A DNA stretch of 64,000 bases from Sipunculus nudus (GCA_026874595.1 CM049315.1:66473916-66537915); one strand, 5' to 3'. Shown: positions 1 through 11,748, counted from the first letter of the stretch. Notes: a model not told the origin generated them from the letters alone. Program-made: numbers and translations.

Positions 1-660
1 GTAGTCGTTACAGCGGTTTTGACCTTGGCTGACCTTGGTTTACTTAAGTTTTGTGCATTGGGATCCCGAAAATCGACCGACTCCAATTCAACTGCGGCGG
101 ATATTGCTGCCTCAAGTGTAGGTGGCCTCAAGAAGTGTACATGCTTTTGCAGCTCTCGGTGGTCTAAGCCCAATACAAACTGTTCTATAACCAGCTCCTG
201 TAATACATCATAGCTGGCTATACTGTAAGCCTGACTGGCTAATCGACACAGCGCATACACGTAATCCCGAAGATTCTCAACGGTTTGTCGCTTTCGCTTA
301 CGGAACTCTTTCGGTCTCGACCCTAACGCCGCTTTAAGTTCACAAAAGTTTTCGCATTGTTCTGTGGGGAGATCTCCCAGTATTCATTGGGCGTGCCCAG
401 TTAAACTGGCCCCAAGCTGTAAAGCTTTTTCATCATCATCCCTGCGATTCCACTTAGCAACTAATTCAAAATGGCGGACATAATCCTCCCAGTCAGTGGT
501 CTCGCCGTCATACTTGTCCGGTTCTTTATGACCTCTTGGTTTCAGGTCATCACTTTTATTCTGTGGTGTCTTAAATGGTCACATTCTCTGTGGGCTAATT
601 TCTGTACCCTGGGGTGACCTTGACCTCTGTGTATCCATTGTCAGGTTTGTCTGATCTCTA
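1..660 (-). pseudogene. Ty3/Gypsy-type Gag remnant, cut by window start
   Basis: Reading the minus strand from about 660 down to 1 gives one largely continuous frame. It starts with a Ser/Gln-rich leader, then a capsid-like segment containing DKYDGETTDWEDYVRHFELV and a following KALQLGASLTGHAQ stretch, then LRDYVYALCRLASQAY. This order (W..Y..HFE.., then L.G.AQ..L.., then an LR..L..L...A run) is what is known of Gag capsids in Ty3/Gypsy-type retrotransposons and their invertebrate relatives. An in-frame TGA at 384-386, just after HAQ, breaks the frame, and a second stop lies in the N-terminal leader near 570. Protease, RT and integrase would lie off the left edge of the window. Called by motif pattern only; a domesticated Gag-like gene is less likely because of the stops. 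Confidence 0.65.
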
Positions 661-1695
661 GGTAAGAGCATATCATCGTCCTCTATCTGTATAATAACGG
701 AATCTGTGCATGAACTAATTCCGTCATTCAACTGACCTTGACCTTTAATACACGGATTACGGAATCTGGCTTGTTGTCCACTTTCCAGTTGACTGCACTG
801 GTAATATGGAGGTCCCCGCGACTGAAGTCCCGAACAAGTCCATAAGTGATGTCTGTTGGTGTGTCATCTTTAACTTTCGTCTCGCCAGCTTCCAACTTAT
901 GTAAACAGTCACAGGGCATGCAGGCAGCAACACAGATCACAAAAAAAACAAAAAAAAAAACAAGAAAGTCAGCTGTAAGTTAAAAGACCTGTTAAAATAA
1001 AAAACGATTACAAATAAGTACAGGCTCCCCTCGAACAACTTAACAGAGAGGGAGTTAGGTCTCTAGACTAGACGTAGACTGCGCCGCCACGATGGTTACG
1101 TATCCAATGTTCAGGGCTGATCTTGGGAGGCCCTAGTTGATCGTTCGGCCCGTCCGGGCCACTTAATAACTGTCCCCCATCTAAACTGACACAAACTTTT
1201 TCTTCACCTCTCGAACAATCCCCCTGCGGTTTCTGCCATGCAATTCTACGCTTCTGATCTCTGGTGTAACCACTTTTATCTCCCTTGCCGGACCCTGCGT
1301 TCTGAATTTTTCTCTCATTGCTCGCTTGTCTCTTCGGCCTCCCCCGGCTCCACTCGGGCGGCCCCGACTCATCCCGGCGCTCCACTATCGGACGACTCCA
1401 GATAACCAGTGTAACTGGTTCTTGTTTAAAATGGGGGAATTTGCATTGTTCATATTCATGTGTACTTGAAAAGTAATGGTCTAGCATTAATGCATTATAC
1501 CTGGCGTATATCCCATTTCACAGGTTCGCATTAGGCCTGTAGGCCTTGTTTTTTATATTTACCATAAAATTTCTCCTATATAGTTATAATGTAGATGTCA
1601 GAAATTAAGTCGGTATCATTTAATTTATAAAAGTTATGGACCAAAATATAGTTCACTTTGTAAAAAATCAGGACAAAAAATATTTACCTACTTAA
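661..1695 (-). other. Leader/candidate LTR region of the Gag element
   Basis: This kilobase lies upstream of the Gag remnant in element orientation. It contains a (A)n/(CA)-like tract at 940-962 and a GC-richer block at 1068-1400 that is open on the minus strand for 139 codons (1068-1487) but shows no recognisable domain and strong Arg/Gly/Pro bias. I treat that ORF as unsupported. Nothing else in the stretch is interpretable. No tRNA primer-binding site or clear TG...CA LTR ends could be fixed by eye. Confidence 0.3.
1441..1556. repeat. Dispersed repeat shared with 39312-39425 (candidate LTR fragment)
   Basis: The two stretches align in the same orientation. Shared blocks include a run beginning cattgttcata, then cttgaaaagtaatggtc, then a near-identical CAGGTTCGCATTAGGCC block followed by tgtaggccttgtt. 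Its place just upstream of a Gag remnant makes an LTR piece possible, but no TG...CA ends or duplication were found. The second copy has the 75-bp TIR element inserted immediately to its left. Confidence 0.6.
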
Positions 1696-1783
1696 CTTGA
1701 TGACTATTGAAGCTAGAGACTTTCAGGGATATAACTTAATTTAATCTAAATTCAATTGTATACCCAAAATTAGATCTGAATTT
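1696..1783. repeat. Left copy of an 88-bp target-site duplication
   Basis: This 88-bp block, beginning cttgatgactattgaagc and ending agatctgaattt, recurs at 5517-5604 with two mismatches and no indel. It abuts the 5'-truncated end of the LINE, and the other copy abuts its A-rich 3' end, which is the geometry of a retrotransposon target-site duplication. Confidence 0.85.
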
Positions 1784-4144
1784 CTTTATCAAGAACTAAA
1801 ATGAAAGAGCTAGAAAAAAGGATTAAGGTAACTTGTTCAAGCCAACCCTATGAACATGAAAATGCAAAAAAGGAAATGGAAAAATACATACAGGAAAAAA
1901 CTGAAGGAGCTATTTTAAGTTGTAAAGTAAGATGGTTAGAAGAAGGTGAAAAATACTAAATACTTTTTTAAATTTAGAAAAGAGAAATTATGCAAGGAAA
2001 ACAATGACCAGATTATATGTGAATGGAAAAATCATCAAAACCCCAACACTTATATCACAAGAACAATGAATTTTTATAGATATATTTATGTTTCAAAATT
2101 AATATGTGAACAAAATGTAATAAATAATGATTTTCTAAAAGGTAACCATTGAAAAATACCCGATGAAATAAAAATACAAATAGATGCCCCAATTACAGTG
2201 GATGAACTACATAACAGTTTAAAATCATTTAAAAACGGTAAAGCCCCAGGCATAGACGGGTTACCAGTGGAGTTCTTTAAGCAATTTTGGAATCCTTTAA
2301 AATTAGTTTTCCATAGAGCTGTTAATGATTCATTTGAAAGCAATATACTCACCTATTCCCAAAGACAGGGAATAGTGACACTTAAACCAAAACATCGGGA
2401 AGACCCTCTTTTATTGATAAAATGGAGACCGATAAGTTTAATGAATACTGATTATAAAATTATCACAAAAAACATTGCTAACCGTCTAAAATTAGCTTTA
2501 CATTCAATAATCAATGAGGATCAAATAGGCTTTTTAAAAATAGATATACCGGAGAAAATATAGTTCGAACACTGTCAATAATGGATTATTGTAAATATAA
2601 AAGAGAAGAAGCATACCTTTTAGTAACTGACTATGAAAAAGCTTTTGACAGCTTAGAATGGAAATTTATCATTCAAGCTTTATATAGAATATTTCAGTTT
2701 TGGTGATCAGATAATTAAATGGATTAAAACCATCTATAAAGATATTTCTAGTTCTATCATTAATAATGGTTGGTTATCATCATTCTTTAACATCTACTGA
2801 GGAATGAGGCAAGTTTGTCCTTTATGACGTTATTTATTTATAATCAGTGCTGAAATATTAGCAAATAACATTAGAAATCAAAAGAAGGTAAAGGGTATTG
2901 AGATAGGTGATCATAATTTTTTTTATATCGTCATATGCTGATGATACTAGTTTTACATTAAAAAATATAGAAAGTGTTAAATTAATATTACAAATATTGA
3001 AGAAATTTGAGCAAATATCAGGTTTAAAGGTGAATATTGAAAAATGCCAAATTATGCCACTTTATCACCATTTTAACAATTTGGAAACTCTGAAAAAATC
3101 GGTATTCAAATTACAGAAGGACCTCTAACAGTGTTAGGTGTAAAGATATCACAAAACATACATGATATTTAAGAAATTAATTATAATACAAGGATAGAGG
3201 AAGTGAGAGAATATTTGAAATTGTGGTCAAAACGATTACTTACCCACTATGGGAAAATACCTTTTTTGAAATCACAGGTTCCTTCGAAATTAATATATCT
3301 TCTATGTGTTTTCCCAACCCCTAATTCTGGATTAAAAATACAGTAACAAAATTGATGCGGGAATTTGTGTGGTCAAAGGGAAGAAAGAGAGTCAAATGGA
3401 TGACACTTATCGGGTCAAAAGAAAATGGAGAACTTGATGTAATAGATATAGATACACAAGAACAAGCTTTAAAAGTGTCCTGGATTAAAAGATTAAAAGT
3501 TGGTACAAAATTACATGTGCTTTTTACTAATGCACTAAAACCAGATTTCATGCTTGAATGCAACCTTAAGACAAAAGATGTGATCAATGTTTTTAAATTT
3601 AAATCCAATTTTTGGATTGATGTTGTAAAAGCATGGTTTAATTTTAATTATGATGAGATCAACAAATATAATGCATTACACCAAAATATATGGTTTAACT
3701 CTCACATCAAAATTGACGGAAAATTTTTTGTATATAAAGATATCAAAATATTAAAATGTAATTATATCAGAGATATAATAAGAAAAGATATAAAAGGGTT
3801 CAGACTTTTAACGCATAAAGAATTGATAAATAAATTTCATGGGAAATGTAATATTTTGCATTATGTTAGCCTACTAGATGCCATTTCAAAAGACTGGAAA
3901 GGCTACTTAGAACAATTAGATACTCAACACTAAGGTAAACCCAAAATTGAGATATTAAGAAATCAGAAGAAGCCATCAAGATTTGTAAACAATTATTTAA
4001 TTAATATGAAGTATATGAAACCATAAAAAAAATAAGTTCAACCTGGAAAAAAGAACTTTCTATTGAGGAAAAGTTGAATTTTAGAGGTTTTACAAATATT
4101 TATAAAAATTCAAACTCAACAAAATTAAGATATTTTCAGTTTTG

Positions 4145-4846
4145 TATAATGCATACGCTCCCGAGGCAGCGGAAATCTTGCGCTTTTAAAGAATCAACTG
4201 ATTTTCACTCTGCCAGTTTTGACCGTTTATGATATATTTAGAGACCAGATGGCGGTTCGTTGTCCGCTGAAATAAACGTGCGTATGATGTGACAAGCAGC
4301 CAATCAGATGCCAATAAACAAAGACTCGACAGGCATCCTGGCTCCGCCCATTGCTGCGCTTCAAGCGCCGCTTGATGAGTTTCCGGTCGAATTTAAATTG
4401 CTCCCTCTGCATTCTCGCATCATCGACCGGTTCCATTTAGACATTATGACTGTGTTAGCGTAGCCATGTATCTGTTGTCTGCAGAACTGAAACCAGCCAG
4501 CGAGGTGTGAACGCAGCCTTTGTTGTTACGTTTCGTTTGAATTACAGCTCACCGGCCGAGCATCCTATGTGCCCAAGGCCCTAAGCAAACCACGTCAGGG
4601 GCAATTCTCTCTGAGCCTGTGGCCTGTTCAGACGGTAACGCGGGGCGATGAGCTGTCACACAAAACGAAATGAACAGGATTGGCTCCGTGTATTCCTCGC
4701 TTGGCTTTGTCTTCCAGCACAAAGTCTCATCTGATTGGACAAAAATACAGTGCTCCCCTCTGGTGTAGCAATTCAGGATACGAGGTCATAACAAACAGGG
4801 CCTTACGATATAGGTAAAGCGCTGTGTAAAGAGCGTATATAATGCA
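4145..4846. mobile_element. 684-bp TIR element with 9-bp target duplication (MULE-like)
   Basis: The element occupies 4154-4837 and is flanked by the direct repeat TATAATGCA at 4145-4153 and 4838-4846. Left terminus TACGCTCCCGAGGCAGCG and right terminus (inverted) TACGCTCTTTACACAGCG match at 14 of 18 positions. A 9-bp duplication with short imperfect TIRs is typical of Mutator-like elements, but Merlin-type (8-9 bp) cannot be excluded. No transposase is evident. A 69-codon minus ORF (4227-4436), starting MEPVDDARMQREQFKFDRKL, is Arg/Lys-rich but unrecognised. It splits the LINE-A ORF2. A 75-bp relative lies at 39221-39295. Confidence 0.85.
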
Positions 4847-5100
4847 TAGATGTTTGACTTTGAATCCATTATTGTATAAAATTGGTATTAAAGAAGATAA
4901 ACATTGTACATTATGTAAGGATGAGGAGGAAACACTTATACATATCATATGGAAATGTATTTTTGTAAAGATGTTACGGTCAGATATATCTGACTCACTT
5001 AAGAAGGAAAGAATATTAAAATTTGAAGCACTTGAATATAAAAATGTTATTTTAGGCACTTATGAACATATAACGCTGAATGCCATTTTACTTATCGCAA

Positions 5101-5145
<45 letters not shown>
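5101..5145. repeat. (TA)n microsatellite
   Basis: Uninterrupted TA repeat inside the 3' part of LINE-A. Confidence 0.95.
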
Positions 5146-5150
<5 letters not shown>

Positions 5151-5516
5151 CTCGGTTTGAGGAGAAAAAAACCTTCCTTTAAAAATTTTAAATGATTTCT
5201 CAGTGATATAATTCATATTGAAGGAAAATCAGCAAAAAGTAATGGTAAATTACATATTCATGAATGAAAATGGAAAAATTGTCATAATATAATTAGTTGA
5301 GAATTCCCTAGTTATATATCTATTATATATAAAACAATAAATAGGACACCTTATTTGTAAGAACCAAAAGTAAAATGAAGTAAAAATTATATAAAGGCAC
5401 TATATATGTATATATTATGTGATTGTGTATATTTATGTAGTATTTGTTTTCTTTTGTATGTAATTGTGTATTCTGTGTATTTTGCATGTTTTCATTTGTA
5501 TTTGTTAATAAAAAAA

Positions 5517-5604
5517 CTTGATGACTATTGAAGCTAGAGACTTTCAGGGATATATCTTAATTTAATCAAAATTCAATTGTATACCCAAAATTAGATCTGA
5601 ATTT
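5517..5604. repeat. Right copy of the 88-bp target-site duplication
   Basis: Matches 1696-1783 with two substitutions (gggatatatctt against gggatataactt, and tcaaaatt against tctaaatt). It follows the A-rich 3' end of LINE-A directly. Confidence 0.85.
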
Positions 5605-6889
5605 TGAAAAAAAAAAGTTACGAGCATTAATATAGAATCAGTACCTTTAATTTTGTCCAACTTTGGCAACGGCACTTTTTTCCTCGTAAGTACATTTAAT
5701 TTTTACAGCATATATAAATAAGGATGTAATATTTTAAGAACTGAAATTTCTTAGGTATTGATTAAAAAGTTTTCATACACTATGTCAAGTGTTGTTTACA
5801 TTAAGCCCACCTATTACAGCCTTCACCTGTTTTATGTTACCCACTCCAGGCAAAATGCCTTGGCTCAGCTTGGCCACTACTGGCAGGCTTCCCCTCTGCC
5901 CTGCAACCCCCCCCCCCCCCCCGATGGTGCATAAACTAGATGAATGTAATAATATTCTGTATTTGATTAATCCTTATTCTAGGCTTTACTACAGTTTAGA
6001 TTTTGTATTGTACCACCAGGGTTACACTGATTAAAGTGCACATCTGTGTCCACAAAGTGCTGTATTGCTAACAAAGTGTGGATGTTGATCAGATAAGGAA
6101 TTCATTACTTCAGAAGAGTGAAAACTTCACCAGGTATGAAATTAAATATTAATTCTAATAATAAATTATAGCTGAGATAGTAATTAGCATAATGATTTGT
6201 CCCTCATTTAACCAACAGCGTGTATACTTTATTTGAAAAGATGTTTTTTTTAACAAATTTACTGTATCTTTTATTTCGGTGAATAAAATTAAGAATGTAC
6301 TGAAAACTCAAATTTGCAAAACTTTTCAATAGTAATTCAAGGAATAATCTTGAAGATGTCATGTTGTGGCATTATTTTCTTTTACATTCAATTTAAACAT
6401 TTGTGATTTTATAATAAACAAATGTACGTGTATGCATAATATGACCTGATGTGAGCTAAACTCTGGATAAATAATGATGCAACTTATAATTCTGATATTT
6501 TAACTTTTATTTTACATTTTATTATTACAAATTTATAAAACTTGTAAATTTAAAAGAAATGAATCTGATAACTATTAAAGGAAAAAAAATGGATATGCTA
6601 AAAAACAGGGTTTAGTGTACACTTTATACATAATCCCCCCTGAAAGTGAACTAAAGGTATTAGTCCATTCTGTCCACTTGCCTGTCCATCTATACATTTT
6701 TCATATGCATCAGATTATCTCAAAACCTTTACTGTTTTTCTTCATGAGTGTCTTGTCAGAGTATTAGTTTTGCAATTATATATTTAGAACTTTACTATAA
6801 CCAAGTAGGTAGGCCATTTCCTATTAGTTTCTCAAATGCTTATTTGTATGAAAACATTACAATAGAAATCAGCATATTTTGCATTTGCT
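5605..6889. other. Non-coding stretch, no gene seen
   Basis: AT-rich sequence with a poly-C tract near 5908-5924 and scattered homopolymers. No ORF has recognisable domains and no mobile-element ends were found. Confidence 0.6.
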
Positions 6890-7640
6890 GAAATTTCAAA
6901 CTTCAGCTGAGCGCCGTGACCCATGGGTCTCTTGTTTTCTCTATTTTTGAGACCTTCAGCGATGCTGTCCTCCATTAACAGGACACAAATCGTAACCATT
7001 ACACCTATAATCCTTTAACATGGCATCCAGGGAGGTCCATGAAAATTCTCCTTGTAAACTTTAAATTAGGTCTCTGTTACTCATATCCCCTGAGCTATGG
7101 TTCAGTTAATGGGAATACCAACTTCAAAATTTGGAATTCAGATAATAAATTTCCTTTTGTGAACGTCTTCCTAGTCAGCTGAGCGTCAAGCCCCATGGGT
7201 CAGTTGTTAAGTCTATTTTGAGAATTTCAAATGAAACCATCGTACATTAACAATGCAGAAAGTGTTTTACCCAGGATCTTCTAATTTGACATCCTGAGTT
7301 CTATGAAAATCTCCTTAAATTAAATCATGGTGACCTATAATTTCAAATTAGGGAAGAAAACATGATTTTAAGCACCAAGTGAGTCAGATGGGGCAAAATT
7401 GTATACATTTGGCCTAAAAGCTTCATACATGACTTTCATGGAGGTCCCTAAAATCTCCTTGGAAACCTGAAATGTCACTCTGACCTATTTTCCGCGAGCT
7501 GTTTGAAAGAACTTGATTTTAACACTCTATTAGTCAGGTGGACACAAATGGTAGCAGCTGCATGTAGAAAAAGGGGTCACCGTAATCTATATCAAAGGGC
7601 TATTGGCAAAGGCATATTTTGAGATTTTGCCCCTTGTTTA
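6890..7640. repeat. Decayed tandem repeats with CAGCTGAGCG...CCATGGG motif
   Basis: About three diverged copies of a ~200-270-bp unit. Shared phrases are a variant of 'ggaggtccatgaaaatctccttg', 'gacctat' and 'gtcag(g/a)tgg(a/g)'. Two copies of CAGCTGAGCG followed by CCATGGGTC (6904-6932 and 7178-7203) lie here and a third at 9643-9670. This motif looks like a dispersed family rather than a gene. Confidence 0.55.
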
Positions 7641-7652
7641 AGGCTCCCCAAT

Positions 7653-9630
7653 ATCCCCATATTTGTTTATATTAGTTTTAGAAATGTTAACACATCAAGT
7701 TCGTATAAATAAAAATATCCAAGGAGTCAATGTTGGTGCATATGAACTAAAAATGACATGTTTTGCAGATGACATAACTTTTTTTCATCAGGAGCACAGC
7801 TTCATTTGAACATTTAATTAGCACCATAAATGGGTTTTCACAATTTTCTTCAATGTCAATTATAATAAATCTGAGGCAGCCTGGATAGGTGCATGTAAAT
7901 ATAGTACACTAGAACCAGTTTCATGTAAATGGGTTAATTTGACAAAAGGGGCAATTAAAACTCTTGGCATGTGGCACTCATATGATAAAGATATCAGTTG
8001 GAAACTTAATTTTGATAATGTGAGAGAACAATTGAAAAAAAATCTTGATTGTGAGGTCAAGCAGAAATTTACATTATTTGGAAGGGCAGAAATTTGTAGA
8101 ACATTAGCTTTATCCAAAGTAATATACGTATACAATATGCATGTAACACCTCAGTCATTCATAGATATTGTTATGTCAATGATGAAACATTTTGTATGGA
8201 GAGAAAAAAAAACAAAGGTCAGATATAGTACACTGATAGGACCATACCATAAAGGTGGTATGAAATTTGAAGACTTAGCAAGCAGACTGAAATCTCAAAG
8301 AATAATTTGGATTAAAAGGCTGATTCTATGTAATAGTGCTTATGCATGGAAAGCTGTACCAATGTTTTATCTTGAGAAAATAGGTGGAGTTGCCAATGTG
8401 TCTTCAAACTTTGAATACCATAGAATACCATCTAAGACACCAGGCTTTTATAAACAATGTTTGGAAGATTGGTCACAATTTGTTTCAAAAGATCCAACCA
8501 TAAAAAATGAGGTAAAACTGCAACCTCTGTGGAACAATAGGTGGATTAGAGTGAATAAAAAGTCAGTGTATTGCAAATATTTGGACTGATGTGGAATAAG
8601 GTTTGCAAAAGACTTGGTTTCAAAGGAAGGAAAAATGCTACAATGGTATGAATTGATTAAAAAATATCCAGATATTAGTACAGGAGTCTATTTCAAATGG
8701 AGATCTGTATTAGCTGCAATACCATGTAACTGGCTAAAATTATTGCGAGACGAGGATATCAAATCTAATGAAGGTATATCAGAGGAGCATATCATAATTA
8801 CAACTAAGGGTATTACAAATATACAATCTTTGTCTTCTAAATATGTTTATGATCTGAACCACCCTCATCATTGGTCAAGTTTAGACATACAATACAGGAT
8901 GATAATATCAACTGGGAGAGTTACTTTGGAGCCATCCAAAAAATCTCATTGGATATGTACTCATGGGAATTCTTATTTAAATTACTCCATAACTATTTAC
9001 CAACGAATAGTTTACTTTACAAATGGAAATTGGTTGATAGTTATCGATGTTCTTATTACTTCATAGAATTAGAGATCAAGGAACACATTTTTTATGAATG
9101 TTTTGTAACAAAAAATCTAAATTTTAGAATTGTGGATTGGATGAAATCAAATACAAAGTATTGTATGGAATGTTTTCAATTAAGAATAACCTTCTAATAA
9201 ATCAGGTGCTCTTACATTTAAAATGTGTGTATATCAAAGTAGAAAGGAAAATAATCAAAACACAAGCAATTTAATGCCAGTTTTTTTAGGAGATTGAAAT
9301 ATATAGAGAAAATTGAATATATAATAGCAAAGCAGAAAAATAAGATTACTGCACATTTAGAAAAATGGAAAGGAAGCATTTTTAACATACAGTAGCATTG
9401 TAGTTTGAGAATTAAAAGAAAAAGCAAGGGGTTAATTGATTCTGCAAAGATTACGTATATACTGCATGTACAAATTACAAGTATTGAAAATTTGAAGTAT
9501 AGTTGTAATAATATCCAGAGAATGTGCTTTGTATATATTTGTATATATTGTATTTGATATGATTGTGTATAGTTATGTGTGTCGTGTATTGTATGATTTT
9601 TCAGCAATAAAAATTATGATTAAAAAAAAA
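7653..9630 (+). mobile_element. LINE-B: 5'-truncated L1/Tx1-like LINE copy
   Basis: Starts abruptly inside RT with SPYLFILVLEMLTHQV (about 7653) and ends at AATTATGATTAAAAAAAAA (9612-9630). A short direct repeat, aaggctcc, at 7640-7647 and 9629-9636 may be its target duplication, but eight bases is weak evidence. The body is a continuous C-terminal ORF2 region in the same style as LINE-A. No ORF1, endonuclease or N-terminal RT is present, so it is a short truncated insertion. Confidence 0.8.
7656..9197 (+). pseudogene. ORF2 C-terminal half of LINE-B (FADD box onward)
   Basis: The RT catalytic box is FADD (frame of TCFADDITFF, near 7755-7785), a Y-to-F variant also known in active LINEs. After a frameshift, 7939-8589 is open for 216 codons and carries HFVWREKKTKVRYSTLIGP and IIWIKRLIL, the usual segment after RT in L1-type proteins. 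8614-9066 continues, and a +1 shift passes to 8871-9197 with FKLLHNYLPTNSLLYKWKL and a decayed terminal Cys/His region. The stop at 8587-8589 is a single in-frame break between two otherwise collinear pieces. Not functional. Confidence 0.8.
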
Positions 9631-11129
9631 GGCTCCTTGATTTCAGCTGAGCGTCATGGCCCATGGGCACCTTGTTGAAACTATCAGATGACCGACACCG
9701 TGTCAGTATTTCAGCTGTGTTTTTCACCTACTGACCTGAAACCTATATTTAGGGGTTGCCCTCTTGTAAGCATCCTGTCCATGACACCTAGTGTCCGTCC
9801 ACTATGTTCATTTCCAGGTGATAACTCCAGTGTGGTTTGACATTGGTTTCAAACTTGATAAATATATGCAGGCCACCCTGTCATCCTACTTTTTCAACAC
9901 CTGTCCTACTTTTCCTATTTGCTGGACATAATTCCTACAAAATGTTTGTCCAATAAAATTAAGACCCGATACTTCCTGAAAAAGTTCTAATTGAAAATCG
10001 AGGGATAATTCCAAGCGTAATCTTATGATACAGGAAACAGTGACATTTTCACAGGTAGCCACCCTCTCCCAGTGCATTTTCTGAGATTACAGAAATTACA
10101 GAGATTCTTGCATCCCAAGAAGCATGTGAGCATCCGGCCTGATTATTGGCATGCTTGCATGTCCAGCCACTTCAGCCAGCTGCTGTGGTCACTTTGATGC
10201 ATGACTGGACTACCCCATTGTCACACAGGGGTGTAATCTCAGGGTCTGTCTAAAACGCGGAGAATCAGCGGAGAGCTGGAGGTACCGCGGATAATTCACT
10301 TTGAAATTTAATTAAGACTAGTGTACTGATTAACAAATTATGTTTTTGAACTCTGCAACATACTACAGCACTATAACATATTCAAATTCTACAAGGTGCA
10401 CATGTGAATTTAAATTTTAGGCGGTGCACATGTGAATCTTAATTATACAAGGTTCACATGATTTTCTGAGATACTGAAATATAGTAGCCTGGTAAACATA
10501 TTATACATTGAGTGCAAAACATGCCAAAAGGGTCAACATCTTTGGTATTAGTCAAGCATGGCACTTCAAAGTCTCTGATAAACAAGTTCAAATGTATATT
10601 TTAAGATAATAAAATTTTTTTCATTGGACAAAATTCTTTCTTGAAGCAACAAAATCATGCTTACAAAACTCTGGAAATGTACATATATGATCAATTCATT
10701 TATATAGGTGCATACTGCACAATTTTAGCATTTCGAAAATGCCTTACTTTCTTTTAATTGAACTGGCCGTTGGATGGCCTGTATTTGGCTCATGAGTGAC
10801 ATGATTCAAGCAAGAACCCTATTGATTTTGGGCTCATGAGGTCAAGGTCACAGGACCCACTTCTGTAAACAGTTTATGGAGGCTTTTTAAGCCAAACTTT
10901 TCCTCCTAAACCTTCCATCTTGCACACACACACACACACACACACATACAAGAAATTTGGGGCGAACACGACAATACATACGGTGGTATCGGAAATCCAC
11001 AAAAAATCATGAGATACGGAAAATCACACAAATAGCGTTACACTATTAATATATAGATCCAATATAAGTATGGTGTTGTGGATAAAAATCTTTCGGAACA
11101 GCGTTCGGAACATGTTTCGGAACAGCGTA
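9631..11129. other. Intergenic repeats: CAGCTGAGCG copy, GTCAAGGTCA unit, (CA)n
   Basis: Contains a third CAGCTGAGCG...CCATGGG copy (9643-9670), one 'ggtcaaggtcac' type repeat unit ending in ccttccatctt (10790-10920, same family as 28395-29095), a (CA)n tract at 10922-10946, and a 70-bp stretch (10966-11036) sharing tacggtggtatc and gagatacggaaaatcaca with 12136-12178 in the array unit. No gene recognised. Confidence 0.6.
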
Positions 11130-11748
11130 CAGTCGCACACGGTCGCCCCAAGCCAGCCCAGCATGTGGTCTGGATCTTTGACAAATAGTCACCTACACAT
11201 GTACCATGTGACATGAGAATCCGATCAACAATATCACATATACATACAAAAGCAACCGCCCATGGAATAGGCCTCGGAAGAAAATGCAAAAATACCGGTT
11301 TAATTTGTGGAAATACTAACAATGATTGCCATGACTTATACGCAATAAGCATACAATTACATACTGATGAAAGAATAAAATGTCTTTCAAAATAAAGAGT
11401 ATTGCATAAATATTATTGAAAATGAGATGGCACCTGCATGTATAAGAAACAAATACCAGTAAAAACATATCAAATTTACATTTTTAAAGAAATTAAACAT
11501 TTGTAACTGCCGTAACGAAAAAAAATGTCGATTTCAAAACATTTTTAGTCAATATTATGTGTTGACAACTTTGTGCATGGTTCCACTCCACACGTGTACA
11601 CATCACACTGTACCAACCACGACGTGAATTTGGTTAACATTTTCTTTACACCTGTTACATAGTAGGCCTTCATGTGTTGGTGAATTTTTTTTCAAGGACC
11701 TCAGTCGCATGCAAGGCCCTGGTCTTCGTGCGACCGTGTGCGACTGTA
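11128..11748. mobile_element. 617-bp TIR element with TA duplication (Tc1/mariner- or pogo-like)
   Basis: Perfect 17-bp inverted termini CAGTCGCACACGGTCGC at 11130-11146 and, inverted, 11730-11746, each flanked by TA (11128-11129, 11747-11748). TA duplication with a CAG... terminus fits the mariner/pogo side of the Tc1/mariner superfamily, but no transposase is present, so it is non-autonomous. The first base of the 3-kb tandem array (11742) lies five bases inside its right end. Internal ORFs (11038-11352, 11670-11880) have no recognisable domains. Confidence 0.75.

Larger units (their letters stand above)
1801..5195 (+). pseudogene. ORF2 remnant of LINE-A (RT, C-terminal Cys motif)
   Basis: Pieces in order: linker with KVRWLEEGEK (about 1801-1957); RT with KAPGIDGLPVEFFKQFW and the block LMNTDYKIITKNIANRLK (2198-2563); TDYEKAFDSLEWKF carrying the first catalytic aspartate region (about 2578-2700); the YADD box at 2934-2945 followed by a primer-grip-like ISGLKVNIEKCQ segment (to 3128); an open 193-codon C-terminal stretch with FVWSKGRKRVKW and VSWIKRLK (3352-3933). 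After the TIR insertion comes the zinc-type motif CTLCKDEEETLIHIIWKC (4842-5100). In known LINEs the enzyme performs target-primed reverse transcription. Here at least four frame changes and several stops inactivate it. The last codons run into (TA)n, giving a false IYIYIY tail. Confidence 0.85.
1784..5516 (+). mobile_element. LINE-A: 5'-truncated L1/Tx1-like LINE copy
   Basis: Non-LTR retrotransposon copy bounded by an 88-bp direct duplication and ending in TTAATAAAAAAA at 5505-5516. Only ORF2 is represented. It starts inside the endonuclease-RT linker (about 1801) and runs through RT, the L1-type C-terminal region and the terminal Cys/His motif. It is interrupted by a 684-bp TIR element (4154-4837) and carries a (TA)n tract near its end. 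Many frameshifts and stops make it a dead copy. Assignment to the L1/Tx1 group rests on the RT and C-terminal wording, not on a database search. Confidence 0.85.

Noticed and set aside
1068-1487. 139-codon minus-strand ORF upstream of the Gag remnant
   Set aside because: Arg/Gly/Pro-biased composition from GC-rich DNA, overlaps a competing ORF in another frame, no domain.
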